Source: Halogranum gelatinilyticum (GTDB lineage Archaea; Halobacteriota; Halobacteria; Halobacteriales; Haloferacaceae). From it: 64,000 nt of DNA. The notes under the pieces are model-generated. The model made no database searches, was not told where the DNA came from, and saw only the letters and a list, made by a program, of their open reading frames with translations. The DNA is taken from assembly GCF_900103715.1 (NCBI RefSeq), contig NZ_FNHL01000001.1:62001-126000 (forward strand), in the 5' to 3' direction. This document shows, piece after piece, positions 47,155-55,934 of this stretch. A program made the translations under genes and the position numbers. Every line of letters starts with the position of its first letter. Position 1 is the first letter of the stretch.

Positions 47155-47835
47155 ATGAGCGTTCGCGACGAGTTCGACGCCTGGGCGGCCGACGGCCGCG
47201 ACAAGGGCATGGAGGACCGCCACTGGCACACCGCCAAGCACGCACTGGCTCGGATGCCGGTCGAGGAGGGCGACGTCGTCCTCGACCTCGGCACCGGCAG
47301 CGGCTACGCGCTCCGCGCGCTTCGCGACACGAAGGGTGCGGGCCGCGGCTACGGGCTCGACGGCTCCCCCGAGATGGTCGGTAACGCACGCGGATACACG
47401 GAGGAGACGGACGTCGGCTTCCTCGTCGGCGACTTCGACGACCTGCCGTTCGCCGACGACAGCGTCGACCACGTCTGGTCGATGGAGGCGTTCTACTACG
47501 CCGCCGACCCCGAACACACGCTCTCGGAGATCGCTCGCGTGCTCAAGCCCGGCGGGACGTTCTTCTGTGCGGTCAACTACTACGAGGAGAACGTCCACTC
47601 CCACGAGTGGCAGGAGTTCATCGAGGTCGAGATGACCCGCTGGTCGGCCGCGGAGTACCGCGCGGCCTTCCGCGACGCTGGTTTCCACGTCGCCGAACAG
47701 GACAACATCCCCGACACGGACATCGACATCCCGCCCGCCAGTGCCTTCCCGACCGACGACTGGGAGACACGCGAGGACATGGTCGAACGCTATCGGACCT
47801 ACGGCACGCTGCTCACGGTCGGCGTCGTCCCGTAA
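47155..47835 (+). CDS. SAM-dependent methyltransferase
   Basis: A 226-residue class I methyltransferase. Motif I is VVLDLGTGSGYALRAL (residues 41-56), the acidic residue for the ribose is in GYGLDGSPEMV, and the post-motif DHVWSMEAFYYAADPEHTL is typical of methyltransferase type 11. The substrate is unknown. It stands as a single gene. Confidence 0.88.
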   Translation: MSVRDEFDAWAADGRDKGMEDRHWHTAKHALARMPVEEGDVVLDLGTGSGYALRALRDTKGAGRGYGLDGSPEMVGNARGYTEETDVGFLVGDFDDLPFADDSVDHVWSMEAFYYAADPEHTLSEIARVLKPGGTFFCAVNYYEENVHSHEWQEFIEVEMTRWSAAEYRAAFRDAGFHVAEQDNIPDTDIDIPPASAFPTDDWETREDMVERYRTYGTLLTVGVVP

Positions 47836-47860
47836 AAAGAGTCACACGAGCGAACCGGCA

Positions 47861-47951
47861 GTTCTCGTCGACCGAATCGGCCACTCTCGTCGACCGACCA
47901 AGCTGCTCCCGTCGACCGAACAGGCCGTCCCGTTCAGCCGAGGAACAGCCG
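47861..47951. repeat. 22-base tandem repeat at convergent gene ends
   Basis: Three copies and one poorer copy of a unit with the core TCGTCGACCGA, between the methyltransferase and the DoxX-like gene, covering the last codons of the latter. Confidence 0.6.
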
Positions 47952-48479
47952 GAGTGCCGGAGTCTGCTGGACGATATCCGTCTTCTCGATGATGCTGTCG
48001 AGCCCGAGCAGGCGGCCCGCACCGAACGCGCCCAGCCCGAACAGCAGCATCGCGTAGACGATGTGGCTGTCGATGATGAGGCCGTTCGCCAGCGGCAGGC
48101 TGGCCGCCCAGTAGAAGACCATCATCACCGCGCCCCACAGCGCCGCCCAGCGGACGAACGCGCCGACGAGCAGCGCGAGGCCGACGAGGGTCAGCCCCCA
48201 GGCGTTCAGCGGGTCGATGATGGCGACGTAGTTGTTCGCCAGCATCGGCCAGAACCCGGCGAACGGGTTACCCTGGGGAATCGCGTTCATGAGGAACCCC
48301 GCGGCGGTCCAGTCGGGGTTCAACACCTTCGTGATGCCCGCGTAGAAGAACGTCCAGCCCATCACGAGCCGGAGTCCGAGCAGAGCGTAGCCGAACCACT
48401 GCTCCGAGTAATCGAACTCCACGGTTCTCCCGAACAACTCGGCGTCCAACTGTCTCGTCGTCATTGGTGCTTCCTCCAT
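47934..48479 (-). CDS. DoxX family membrane protein
   Basis: A 181-residue membrane protein of the DoxX/DoxD family with four or five helices. The segments LLGLRLVMGWTFFYAGITKV and LNAWGLTLVGLALLVGAFVRWAA are characteristic. Relatives are subunits of quinone-reducing oxidases or sulfur-related complexes, but many are of unknown function. The upstream ATG was chosen because a TATA box sits exactly 26-27 bases before it; an ATG five codons later is possible. Confidence 0.85.
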   Translation of the reverse strand: MEEAPMTTRQLDAELFGRTVEFDYSEQWFGYALLGLRLVMGWTFFYAGITKVLNPDWTAAGFLMNAIPQGNPFAGFWPMLANNYVAIIDPLNAWGLTLVGLALLVGAFVRWAALWGAVMMVFYWAASLPLANGLIIDSHIVYAMLLFGLGAFGAGRLLGLDSIIEKTDIVQQTPALRLFLG

Positions 48480-48502
48480 TTGGGCGTAGGGCAGGAATGC
48501 CG

Positions 48503-48509
48503 TTATAAC
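48503..48509 (-). promoter_or_regulatory. TATA box of the DoxX-like gene
   Basis: Minus strand GTTATAA, centred 27 bases before the chosen ATG. Confidence 0.6.
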
Positions 48510-48585
48510 TGCAGCCCGGTTTTCACAGACTGGGATTCACGCCGGTCCGGCGTGTAAACTGCCAACTGCCGTTGGCTCCGAACGG

Positions 48586-49755
48586 CTAGCCGAGCCAGTG
48601 GACCGCGTCCGCGTCGAAGCCGACTTGGACGTCGGCCCCCTCGACATCGGTTACCTCGCTGTCGGCTGCCTCAACACCGACCACTTCGCTGTCGGCCGCC
48701 TCAACACCAGCCACCTCGCTGTCGGCCGCCTCGACATCGCCTGCTGCTACGCCGCCGGTCGTCCGGAGCAGCACCGACCGACCGTCCCAGTCGAGATGAA
48801 CCCGTGTCGCCTCGCCGAGGAACTCCGTGCGCTCGACGGTCGCCGTGAAGCGGTTCTCCCCGCTGCCGACCCGCAGCTGCTCGGGTCGGACGCAGAAGGT
48901 GACGGCGTCGCCAACGGCGGGTGGCTCCGCGGGGTCGACGCCGAGTCTAACCGTCTCGCCGCCGACGTTGACACGGACGGCCGACCCCTCTGTTTCGTCT
49001 GGAGAAACTGATAACTCGGTCACTGTTCCTTCGAAGACGTTGTTGTCGCCGACGAACTCGGCGACGAACCGGGTCTCCGGCCGGTGATAGACGTCCCGCG
49101 GCGTGCCGACCTGTTCGACCCGTCCGTCGTGCATGACGGCGACACGGTCGGAGACGGCGAGTGCCTCCTCCTGGTCGTGGGTGACGTAGAGCGTCGTGAT
49201 TCCCAACTCCGACTGGATCTCCTTGACCTGCAGCCGCAGCCGCTCGCGCAACTGGGCGTCGAGCGCGCTCATCGGTTCGTCGAGAAGCAGGAGCCGCGGA
49301 CCCGGTGCGAGCGCGCGGGCGAGTGCGACCCGTTGCTGTTGGCCGCCCGAGAGCTGCCCCGGCTCGCGGTCGCCCATGCCGTCGAGGTCGACGAGGTCCA
49401 AGAGATGTTCGACGCGCTCGGCCTTCGACTCGTCGCCCGGCGGGTCTGAGAACCGCAGGCCGTAGCCGACGTTTTCGGCGACGCTCATGTGCGGGAACAG
49501 CGCGTAGTTCTGGAAGACGACGCCGACCCCCCGCGCTTCGGGTGGAACTCCCGAGACGTCCTCGTCGTCGAAGCGGACGCGTCCCTCGGTGGGCGACTCG
49601 AAGCCAGCGACGAGTCGGAGTGTCGTCGTCTTGCCGCAGCCGGAGGGACCGACGAGCGTGAAGAACTCGCCGTCGGCGACGTCGAGGTCGACGTCGCGCA
49701 GCGCGGTCGTCTCGCCGTAGCGTTTCGACACCGCATCGAGGTGAATCTCGGACAT
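48586..49755 (-). CDS. thiQ: Thiamine-type ABC transporter ATP-binding protein
   Basis: A 389-residue ATPase of the PotA-like group, last gene of the thiB-thiP-thiQ operon. Walker A is VGPSGCGKTTTLRL near residue 38, the signature LSGGQQQRVALARAL, Walker B LLLLDEPMSALD. A C-terminal TOBE domain follows (about residues 240-330). The last 55 residues contain four copies of a ten-residue repeat of type VEAADSEV(A/V/T)(G/D), which is not a family feature. Two ORB-like motifs lie in the coding sequence. The thiamine assignment comes from the binding protein; iron or another cation is the alternative. Confidence 0.82.
   Translation of the reverse strand: MSEIHLDAVSKRYGETTALRDVDLDVADGEFFTLVGPSGCGKTTTLRLVAGFESPTEGRVRFDDEDVSGVPPEARGVGVVFQNYALFPHMSVAENVGYGLRFSDPPGDESKAERVEHLLDLVDLDGMGDREPGQLSGGQQQRVALARALAPGPRLLLLDEPMSALDAQLRERLRLQVKEIQSELGITTLYVTHDQEEALAVSDRVAVMHDGRVEQVGTPRDVYHRPETRFVAEFVGDNNVFEGTVTELSVSPDETEGSAVRVNVGGETVRLGVDPAEPPAVGDAVTFCVRPEQLRVGSGENRFTATVERTEFLGEATRVHLDWDGRSVLLRTTGGVAAGDVEAADSEVAGVEAADSEVVGVEAADSEVTDVEGADVQVGFDADAVHWLG
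48631..48740 (-). repeat. 30-base coding repeat in thiQ
   Basis: Three and two-thirds units of exactly 30 bases, encoding VEAADSEVAG-type peptides at the C-terminus. Neighbouring units are almost identical. Confidence 0.85.
48984..49008 (-). promoter_or_regulatory. ORB-like motif inside thiQ (1)
   Basis: Minus strand: TCCAGACGAAACAGAGGGG, one base off the core. In frame it encodes SPDETEGS. Confidence 0.35.
49526..49552 (-). promoter_or_regulatory. ORB-like motif inside thiQ (2)
   Basis: Minus strand: TTCCACCCGAAGCGCGGGGG, two bases different from the right origin box. Confidence 0.35.
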
Positions 49756-49779
49756 GGTCAGACAGTCTCCCTCCGGCGT

Positions 49780-51564
49780 TCAGACATCGCCCCACCGACC
49801 TCCGTAGCGTTCGATGACGACGAAACTCAGACTCGTGACGAGGAGCAGCACACAGCCCATCGCCGTCGCTGGGCCGAGACGGCGACCGAGGAAGCGTTCG
49901 ACGGCGACGGGCATCGTGTAGCTGCCCGACCCGGAGGCCAATATCACCGTCGCATCGAACTCGCCGATGCTGATGGCGAAGGCGAAGGCCGCCCCGGCGA
50001 CGACGCCCGCCCACACCAGCGGCAACTCGACGTCCCAGAGTGCCCGCGTCCGCGACGCGCCGAGGCTCCGGGCCGACTCGACGAGCCGCGAGTCCAAACT
50101 GCCGAGCAGCGGCGCGACGTTGCGCGTGACGAAGGGATACGCGGCGACGGCGTGGGCGGCGACGACGGCGACCGTGCCCGTCACTTGAATCCGCGTCCCG
50201 CCGACTTCCAGCCCGAAGACCAGCCCTCTGAGCATCCCGAGACCGACGACGATGCCGCTCACCGCGAGCGGGGCCATCGCCAAGGCGTCGATGAGCTTCC
50301 GGCCGCGGAACCGTCGCGTCGTCAACACGGCCATGACGACGCCCATCGGCAGCGCGACTGCGAGCGACCCGAACGCGTAGACCAGCGAGTTCCGAATCGC
50401 GGGCAACGGCTTGACTTGGTAGCTCGCACCCGTCGCCTGTCGCTGGAGGAGAAACTCGTAGTGTCGGAGCGTCAGCCCGCCGTTCGGCCCGGTCACGCTC
50501 GCGAGCACCATGCTCGCGATCGGCCCGACGAAGACGACGAGGATGACGAGACCGTAGCCGACGACGGCGAGGCGGGTCCCCACCTCTCGGAGCGACGCCA
50601 CAAGCGACGAGCGCGACGACCCCGACAGCGGGCCGGGCAGCAGCGACCGTCGCGGCTGGGTGTGTGCCCCTTCGCCGGCGGCCGTCTGTCGCCCCTCGTA
50701 GCGGAGGTAGGCGTAGGTCAGCCCGAGGGAGATGGCCGTCTCGACCGCCGCCAGCGCGGCGGCTTCGGCGTAGTTCAACTCCCCGACGAGCTTGTAGATC
50801 CAGACTTCCACCGTCGCCAACTGGAAGCCGCCGAGCGCGAGGACGATGGGGAAGGAGGCGAAGGTGAAGACGAACGTCAGCGTCGCGCCGACGAGTATCG
50901 CGGGCAGCAGCTGTGGTACCACCACGTCGCGAAACGCTCGGAACGGGCTCGCGCCGAGGCTGCGGGCCGTCTCGACGGTCCGGGCGTCGACGCTCTCCCA
51001 CGCCGCGGTCGTCACGCGCGTCACGAGCGGCGCGTTGTAGAACGCGTGGGCGACGACGATGGCCTCCAGGGTGTAGAGCAGTTCGACCGGCCCGAGACCG
51101 ACGGCGGCGAGCGCGGCGTTGAGCGTTCCGTTCCGGCCGAACATGGCGACGAAGCCGATGGCGACCATGATGGATGGCATGACGAACGGGAGGATGGTCA
51201 GCGAGCGCAGCGTCTCTCGGCCCCGGAACTCGAAGCGTGAGAGTATCCACGCGCCCGGCAGGCCGAGTGCGACGCTGGCGACCGTCGACAGCGCGGCCTG
51301 TTTGGCGGTGAACCAGAGGATGTCGACGAGGTAGAACCGGTCGGAGAGCACGTCGAGGAGCGGCGCGGCCGAGAGCGCGCCGTCGACGAGCACCGCGTCG
51401 GCGAAGACCGTCGCGATGGGATAGTAGAAGAGGACGAGCAGGACGACCGCAGTCACTCCGGCGACGAGCGTCAGCGCGCGTCGCTCGGCGTGGTCGCGGG
51501 CGGCTGCCAGCAGCCCCCCCGGCCCCGTCGGCCGCGCCGATTCGTTCCGTGACTCGTCCGTCAC
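49780..51564 (-). CDS. thiP: Thiamine-type ABC transporter permease (two fused permease domains)
   Basis: A 594-residue permease with two homologous halves, about twelve helices, as in ThiP and iron(III) permeases. Each half has the ATPase-contact loop: VETARSLGASPFRAFRDVV near residue 180 and VESARSLGASRTRALWDVE near residue 490. Five bases separate it from the binding protein gene and 24 from thiQ, so all three are one operon. The N-terminus is a 35-residue cytoplasmic stretch. Confidence 0.88.
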   Translation of the reverse strand: MTDESRNESARPTGPGGLLAAARDHAERRALTLVAGVTAVVLLVLFYYPIATVFADAVLVDGALSAAPLLDVLSDRFYLVDILWFTAKQAALSTVASVALGLPGAWILSRFEFRGRETLRSLTILPFVMPSIMVAIGFVAMFGRNGTLNAALAAVGLGPVELLYTLEAIVVAHAFYNAPLVTRVTTAAWESVDARTVETARSLGASPFRAFRDVVVPQLLPAILVGATLTFVFTFASFPIVLALGGFQLATVEVWIYKLVGELNYAEAAALAAVETAISLGLTYAYLRYEGRQTAAGEGAHTQPRRSLLPGPLSGSSRSSLVASLREVGTRLAVVGYGLVILVVFVGPIASMVLASVTGPNGGLTLRHYEFLLQRQATGASYQVKPLPAIRNSLVYAFGSLAVALPMGVVMAVLTTRRFRGRKLIDALAMAPLAVSGIVVGLGMLRGLVFGLEVGGTRIQVTGTVAVVAAHAVAAYPFVTRNVAPLLGSLDSRLVESARSLGASRTRALWDVELPLVWAGVVAGAAFAFAISIGEFDATVILASGSGSYTMPVAVERFLGRRLGPATAMGCVLLLVTSLSFVVIERYGGRWGDV

Positions 51565-51568
51565 GGCG

Positions 51569-52699
51569 TCACTTGCTCGCGAACTGTCGCGCCCACGCGT
51601 CGGTCCACTCGGTGAGGTTGCCCTTCAGTTCCTCGTAGGTGAACGTGACGGGCTCTTCGGGCTGGCGGGCGTACTGCGCGAACGACTCCGGCAACTCGGC
51701 CGTCGTCGTCGCCGGGAACTGGACGTTGCGGACGGCGATCTCGGCTTGGACCTCCGGGCGGAGCACGAAGTCCATGAACTGGTTTGCGAGTTCGACGCGC
51801 TCGCTCGCGGCGAAGCGCGCCATCCCCTCGGGGTTGGCGTAGCCCTGCCCGTTCAGGAACCGGATCTGGTGTTCGCTGAGATCCTCGCCCTCGGCGTTGG
51901 CGTAGACCTGGTCGGTGGAGTAGGAGACGACCATCGGGGCCTCGCCGTTGGAGTACGCGGCGTAGGCGTCGGACCACGTCCCGAGGACGCGCACGTCGTT
52001 GTCCTGTAACCGCCGCCAGTAGTCGAGATAGCCGTCCTCGCCCTTCGCCTTGATCGTGTGGAGGAGGAAGGCCCGCCCGGTCGTGCTCGACGTGGGGTTC
52101 TGGGCGATGAGGCCGCCCGAGAACTCCGGGTCGAGGAGACCGTCGAAGGTCTCGGGAGCCGTGGCTTGGTTCTCGTCGTAGACCAGAGAGATGTAGCCCG
52201 TGTCGTACGGGACCGCCCGGTTCTGCGGGTCGAACTCCAGGCCCGACTTCACCTCGTCGCGTCGTGAGAGCGCGCCGGACTCGACGGGCGCGAAGAGCGG
52301 CTCGTCCAGCCGCTCGTCGAGGCGGATGAGCGTGTTGGTGTCGAGTCCGACGTAGAGGTCCGCGCCCGGTTCGACGCCCTGCAGCTGCCGCTCGATGAAG
52401 TAGTTGAGGTCGTTCTCGGGCGTCTGCCACTCGATGGTCGCGTCCGTCTCGGCCTCGAACTGCTCTTTCAGCCACGGGCCGGGGCTGGAACTCGGGGCGT
52501 CGACGAAGGCACTGTAGGTGGCGACCGTCAGCGTCTCTCCACCGTCGCCTCCACCCGTCGTCGTCCCCGTCGGCTCCGCCGTCGTCCCGGTGTTCTCGGC
52601 CGTCCCGTCGCCGGAACTGCCGTCTTGCTGTGCCGTACAGCCCGCGACGAGCGCGGCCGCGCCGAGACCTGTCGACCGCAGGAACGTCCGTCGTCTCAT
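51569..52699 (-). CDS. thiB: Thiamine-type ABC transporter binding protein
   Basis: A 376-residue binding lipoprotein. It has a Tat motif RRRTFLRS at residues 2-9 and a lipobox with Cys21, then a Ser/Thr/Gly-rich tether. The mature part resembles thiamine-binding proteins (LTVATYSAFVDAPSSSPG, VPYDTGYISLVYDENQ, NPTSSTTGRAFLLH). It captures its ligand outside and delivers it to the permease. A TATA box lies 26 bases before the ATG, suggesting a leaderless mRNA. No riboswitch-like leader fits in that gap. Confidence 0.85.
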   Translation of the reverse strand: MRRRTFLRSTGLGAAALVAGCTAQQDGSSGDGTAENTGTTAEPTGTTTGGGDGGETLTVATYSAFVDAPSSSPGPWLKEQFEAETDATIEWQTPENDLNYFIERQLQGVEPGADLYVGLDTNTLIRLDERLDEPLFAPVESGALSRRDEVKSGLEFDPQNRAVPYDTGYISLVYDENQATAPETFDGLLDPEFSGGLIAQNPTSSTTGRAFLLHTIKAKGEDGYLDYWRRLQDNDVRVLGTWSDAYAAYSNGEAPMVVSYSTDQVYANAEGEDLSEHQIRFLNGQGYANPEGMARFAASERVELANQFMDFVLRPEVQAEIAVRNVQFPATTTAELPESFAQYARQPEEPVTFTYEELKGNLTEWTDAWARQFASK

Positions 52700-52721
52700 T
52701 ACCCCGTGATTGTACCGAGTG

Positions 52722-52728
52722 ATACTTA
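52722..52728 (-). promoter_or_regulatory. TATA box of thiB operon
   Basis: Minus strand TAAGTAT centred 26 bases before the thiB ATG. Confidence 0.6.
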
Positions 52729-52852
52729 GGCGGCGTGGTTGGGAAGCGTGGTCGGACCGACCCGTCACGCGCCGCTTCGCTCCGACTGTTTCCGTCGAAC
52801 CGGACAGTCTGTCCGGGGGAACCGTTTTTGCCCCACGTCTCCACCAGGAGGT

Positions 52853-53926
52853 GTGAAAGCCTCCCGGCAGTACGTCCTCGGCGGATTGGTCGTCTTCACG
52901 GCAGTCGTCGCTGCGGCGCTCCTCTCGGGCGTTCTCGGGACGGTCTTCTTCGCTATCACTGTCGCCTACCTCCTGTTGCCGCTCCGTCACCAGCTGACCG
53001 CTCGGGGACTGTCGCCCCGGGTGGCCAGCCTGCTCGCGACGCTCGCGGCGTTTCTCGCCACCGTCGTCCTCGCCACCCCGCTGGTCGTCATCCTCGCCGT
53101 CCGGCTCGACGGCGTCATCGCCGTCCTCGAATCGGTCCCCGACGAGATACTCGTCGAACTGTTCGGGTTCACCTACAGCGTCACGCTCGACGAGGTGTCG
53201 GCCGTCCTCGTCGGCTTCGGACGGTCGGTCGCGCGGACCGTCGCGACGGCCGCGCCCGTGCTCCTGATCAAGCTGATGCTGTTCGGGCTGCTCGTCTACT
53301 CGCTCGTCTACCACCAGGCCGAGGCACGCGCGGCCATGCTCGCGCTCGTCCCGGCGGAGTACCACGACGTCGCCGAGGCACTCGACCGCCGGACGCGCGA
53401 GACGCTCTTCGCCATCTACGTCCTCCAGGCGGCGACCGCAGTCGGGACGTTCCTCATCGCGCTCCCGATCTTCTTCCTGCTCGGCTACGACTTCCCGCTC
53501 ACGCTCGCGACCATCGCGGCCGTCCTCCAGTTCATCCCCGTCGTCGGCCCGAGCGTCCTGCTCGCGGTGCTCGCGGGCTGGCATGTCGTCGTCGGCGATA
53601 TCGTCCAAGCCATCCTCGTCTTCGTCGCCGGCGGGGTGCTCATCGCCTCGCTCCCCGACCTCCTCATCCGACCGCGGCTGGCGCGTGAGACCGCGAACCT
53701 CCCGGGGAGTCTCTACTTCATCGGCTTCGTCGGCGGCGTGTTGAGCCTCGGACCCATCGGCTTCATCGCCGGGCCGCTCGCCGTCGCGCTCGTCGTCGAG
53801 CTGACGAACCTGCTGGCGGCCGAACTCGACCCGGCGCAGTCGGCACCATCGGCACCGTCGACACCGACGACACCGACGGAACCCGACGCCGGAACGGGGT
53901 CGGAGTCCACGGAGACGACGGAGTGA
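52853..53926 (+). CDS. AI-2E family transporter-like membrane protein
   Basis: A 357-residue membrane protein of the AI-2E (UPF0118) family with about seven or eight helices. The family segments ITVAYLLLPLRHQL, QFIPVVGPSVLLAVLAG and LPDLLIRPRLARETANLPG are present. Related proteins have been linked to signal export or sodium/proton exchange, so the substrate is open. The start is GTG in VKASRQYVLGG, preceded by AGGAGG; upstream in-frame ATG adds 38 residues without family match. The C-terminus is a Pro/Thr-rich tail. Confidence 0.85.
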   Translation: MKASRQYVLGGLVVFTAVVAAALLSGVLGTVFFAITVAYLLLPLRHQLTARGLSPRVASLLATLAAFLATVVLATPLVVILAVRLDGVIAVLESVPDEILVELFGFTYSVTLDEVSAVLVGFGRSVARTVATAAPVLLIKLMLFGLLVYSLVYHQAEARAAMLALVPAEYHDVAEALDRRTRETLFAIYVLQAATAVGTFLIALPIFFLLGYDFPLTLATIAAVLQFIPVVGPSVLLAVLAGWHVVVGDIVQAILVFVAGGVLIASLPDLLIRPRLARETANLPGSLYFIGFVGGVLSLGPIGFIAGPLAVALVVELTNLLAAELDPAQSAPSAPSTPTTPTEPDAGTGSESTETTE

Positions 53927-53927
53927 C

Positions 53928-54743
53928 TTACGCCTCGCGCTCGACCGGGCCGCCGCGCTCTTGCCACTCGGTCAGGCTGCCCTCGTAGAACGCGACGTGC
54001 TCGTAGCCGAGCTGTCGGAGGACGACGTAGGTGTGGCTGATACGGCGGGCCGTGTTGCAGTAGAGGACGACCTCCTTGTCGGGTGTGATTCCGCGGTCGG
54101 CGAGGATGGATTCGAGTTCCGCACGTGGCTTCAGTCCGCGCGAGTCGTCGTCGACGAGTTCGAGCCAGTCGAGTTGGACCGCGCCGGGGACGTGGCTCTC
54201 CGCGTACTCCTCCGGCTCGCGGGTGTCGACGATGACGACGTCGTCTCCGGCTCCGTCGCCTGCCGCGTCGGCGTCGGCGACGCGGTCGACGGCGTCCAAC
54301 ACGTACTCGTAGCCGACGAGCGGCGAGTGCTCGGGGTCGCGGACCGCGTACTCCGACTCGGGAAACTCCCGAGCCTCGCGTTCGACCTCGTGTTCGCGGC
54401 TCCAGGCACTGAAGTCGCCGTTCAGGAGATGGAGGTCGCGGTGGCCGTAGAGTTCGGCGGTGACGAGGAAGCGCGCGGCGAAGACCCCGTGGGTATCGTC
54501 GTAGGCGACGATGGTGTCGTCCTCGTCGATACCGGCCTCGTTCATCAGGTCGGTCCAGACAGCAGTCCCAGGAAGCATCCCCTCGTCGCCGACGTCGCTG
54601 CGGAAGGAGTCGAACGGGATACTGACCGCGCCGGGGACGTGGCCGATGCCGTCGAACTCCCAGGCGTCGCGGACGTCGACGACGCGGACGTCGTCGAGAT
54701 GGTCGGCCAGCCAGTCGGCCGACACGACGAGGTTCTCGTACAT
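53928..54743 (-). CDS. Rhodanese-type sulfurtransferase 1
   Basis: A 271-residue tandem rhodanese that moves a sulfane sulfur between donors and acceptors. The first domain (residues 1-125) is the structural, inactive one (VRVVDVRDAWEFDGIGHVPGA). The second (about 150-271) has the catalytic loop VVLYCNTARRISHT, where the Cys forms the persulfide. The loop CNTARR differs from CRIGER of the divergent partner, so donor preference may differ. Upstream in-frame sequence is chance extension; ATG at MYENLVVSAD is the family start. Confidence 0.9.
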   Translation of the reverse strand: MYENLVVSADWLADHLDDVRVVDVRDAWEFDGIGHVPGAVSIPFDSFRSDVGDEGMLPGTAVWTDLMNEAGIDEDDTIVAYDDTHGVFAARFLVTAELYGHRDLHLLNGDFSAWSREHEVEREAREFPESEYAVRDPEHSPLVGYEYVLDAVDRVADADAAGDGAGDDVVIVDTREPEEYAESHVPGAVQLDWLELVDDDSRGLKPRAELESILADRGITPDKEVVLYCNTARRISHTYVVLRQLGYEHVAFYEGSLTEWQERGGPVEREA

Positions 54744-54808
54744 ACTCCCGGCTACTCCACGGTCGGCCTTAGCGTTCGGGCTTTCGACACCACGAGCCAG
54801 CTGTCGGA

Positions 54809-54833
54809 GATAGCGGCAAAATTGTGCGCTATC
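54809..54833. promoter_or_regulatory. Inverted repeat between the divergent rhodaneses
   Basis: Perfect 7-base arms GATAGCG and CGCTATC around an 11-base AT-rich spacer, 66 bases upstream of sulfurtransferase 1 and 170 bases upstream of sulfurtransferase 2. It could be a regulator site. Confidence 0.4.
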
Positions 54834-54971
54834 GCTCGCGTCGCTGTGGTATCCGTTCGTGTCGTTTATCCCTGAACCGAGCCAGCGAGTCCCGAACGCT
54901 GCCGTCGACAACGATGCGGCAACATTGACCGGGAGTCGGCAGGTGAGGCGAACTATGCCCTGGCTAATGGG

Positions 54972-54978
54972 CTTATAC
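54972..54978 (+). promoter_or_regulatory. TATA box of sulfurtransferase 2
   Basis: CTTATAC centred 30 bases before the ATG at 55005. Confidence 0.55.
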
Positions 54979-55004
54979 GGCCTTGTGCTGTATGTGTGGC
55001 TGCA

Positions 55005-55859
55005 ATGTCTGATTACGCCAACGACGTCCTCGTCACCGCGGAGTGGGTCGAGGACCATCTCGACGAGTTCCAGAGCGACGACTCCGGCTACCGGCTGGTA
55101 GAAGTCGACGTGGACACCGAGGCCTACGAGGAGAGCCACGCGCCCGGTGCCATCGGCTTCAACTGGGAGACACAGCTGCAGGACCAGGACACCCGTGACA
55201 TCCTCTCGAAGGAGGACTTCGAGGATCTCCTCGGCTCTCACGGTATCAGTGACGACGACACCGTCGTCCTCTACGGCGACAACTCCAACTGGTTCGCCGC
55301 CTACACCTACTGGCAGTTCAAGTACTACGGCCACGACGAAGTCAAGCTGCTCGACGGCGGTCGCGACTACTGGCTCGACAACGACTATCCGACCACGGAC
55401 GAGGTCCCGGAGTTCTCGGCGACCGACTACACCGCACGCGGTCCGTTCGAGGACATCCGTGCCTACCGCGACGACGTCGAGAAGGCCATCGACCGCGGCA
55501 TTCCGCTGGTCGACGTCCGCTCGCCCGAGGAGTTCTCCGGCGAGATCCTCGCACCCCCGGGCCTGCAGGAGACCGCCCAGCGCGGCGGCCACGTCCCCGG
55601 CGCGAAGAACATCTCGTGGGCCGCAGTCACGAACGACGACGGGACGTTCAAGTCCTTCGACGAGCTGCAGGAACTCTACGCAGACGAAGGCATCACCGGC
55701 GACAACAGCGTCGTCGCCTACTGCCGCATCGGCGAGCGCTCGTCGGTCGCCTGGTTCGCGCTGCACGAACTGCTCGGCTACGACTCGGCCGTGAACTACG
55801 ACGGCTCGTGGACGGAGTGGGGCAACCTCGTCGGCGCGCCCATCGAGAAGGGCAACTAA
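55005..55859 (+). CDS. Rhodanese-type thiosulfate sulfurtransferase 2
   Basis: A 284-residue tandem rhodanese. The second domain carries the active loop VVAYCRIGERSSVAW, the CRxGxR(S/T) form typical of thiosulfate sulfurtransferase. The first domain has an Asp-rich variant (VVLYGDNSNWFAAY) where the Cys is replaced, so it is inactive. The two rhodaneses are divergent and share 260 bases of promoter region, probably for cyanide, thiosulfate or sulfur-carrier use. ATG chosen over an in-frame GTG three codons upstream. Confidence 0.92.
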   Translation: MSDYANDVLVTAEWVEDHLDEFQSDDSGYRLVEVDVDTEAYEESHAPGAIGFNWETQLQDQDTRDILSKEDFEDLLGSHGISDDDTVVLYGDNSNWFAAYTYWQFKYYGHDEVKLLDGGRDYWLDNDYPTTDEVPEFSATDYTARGPFEDIRAYRDDVEKAIDRGIPLVDVRSPEEFSGEILAPPGLQETAQRGGHVPGAKNISWAAVTNDDGTFKSFDELQELYADEGITGDNSVVAYCRIGERSSVAWFALHELLGYDSAVNYDGSWTEWGNLVGAPIEKGN

Positions 55860-55934
55860 CTCGTCGAGTCGCGGATTCTGTCTTTTTCTCTCACCCGCGA
55901 GCGACAGCTCCGGCCTCCCCGGAGCCATCCAACC

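Noticed and set aside
52700-52852. TPP riboswitch upstream of the thiamine transporter operon
   Set aside because: The TATA box lies 26 bases before the ATG, so no leader exists to carry one, and the conserved TPP riboswitch core was not seen.
53928-55928. Single 666-residue protein containing sulfurtransferase 1
   Set aside because: The extra N-terminal part lies antisense to sulfurtransferase 2 and is a shadow; the rhodanese has its own ATG and promoter.
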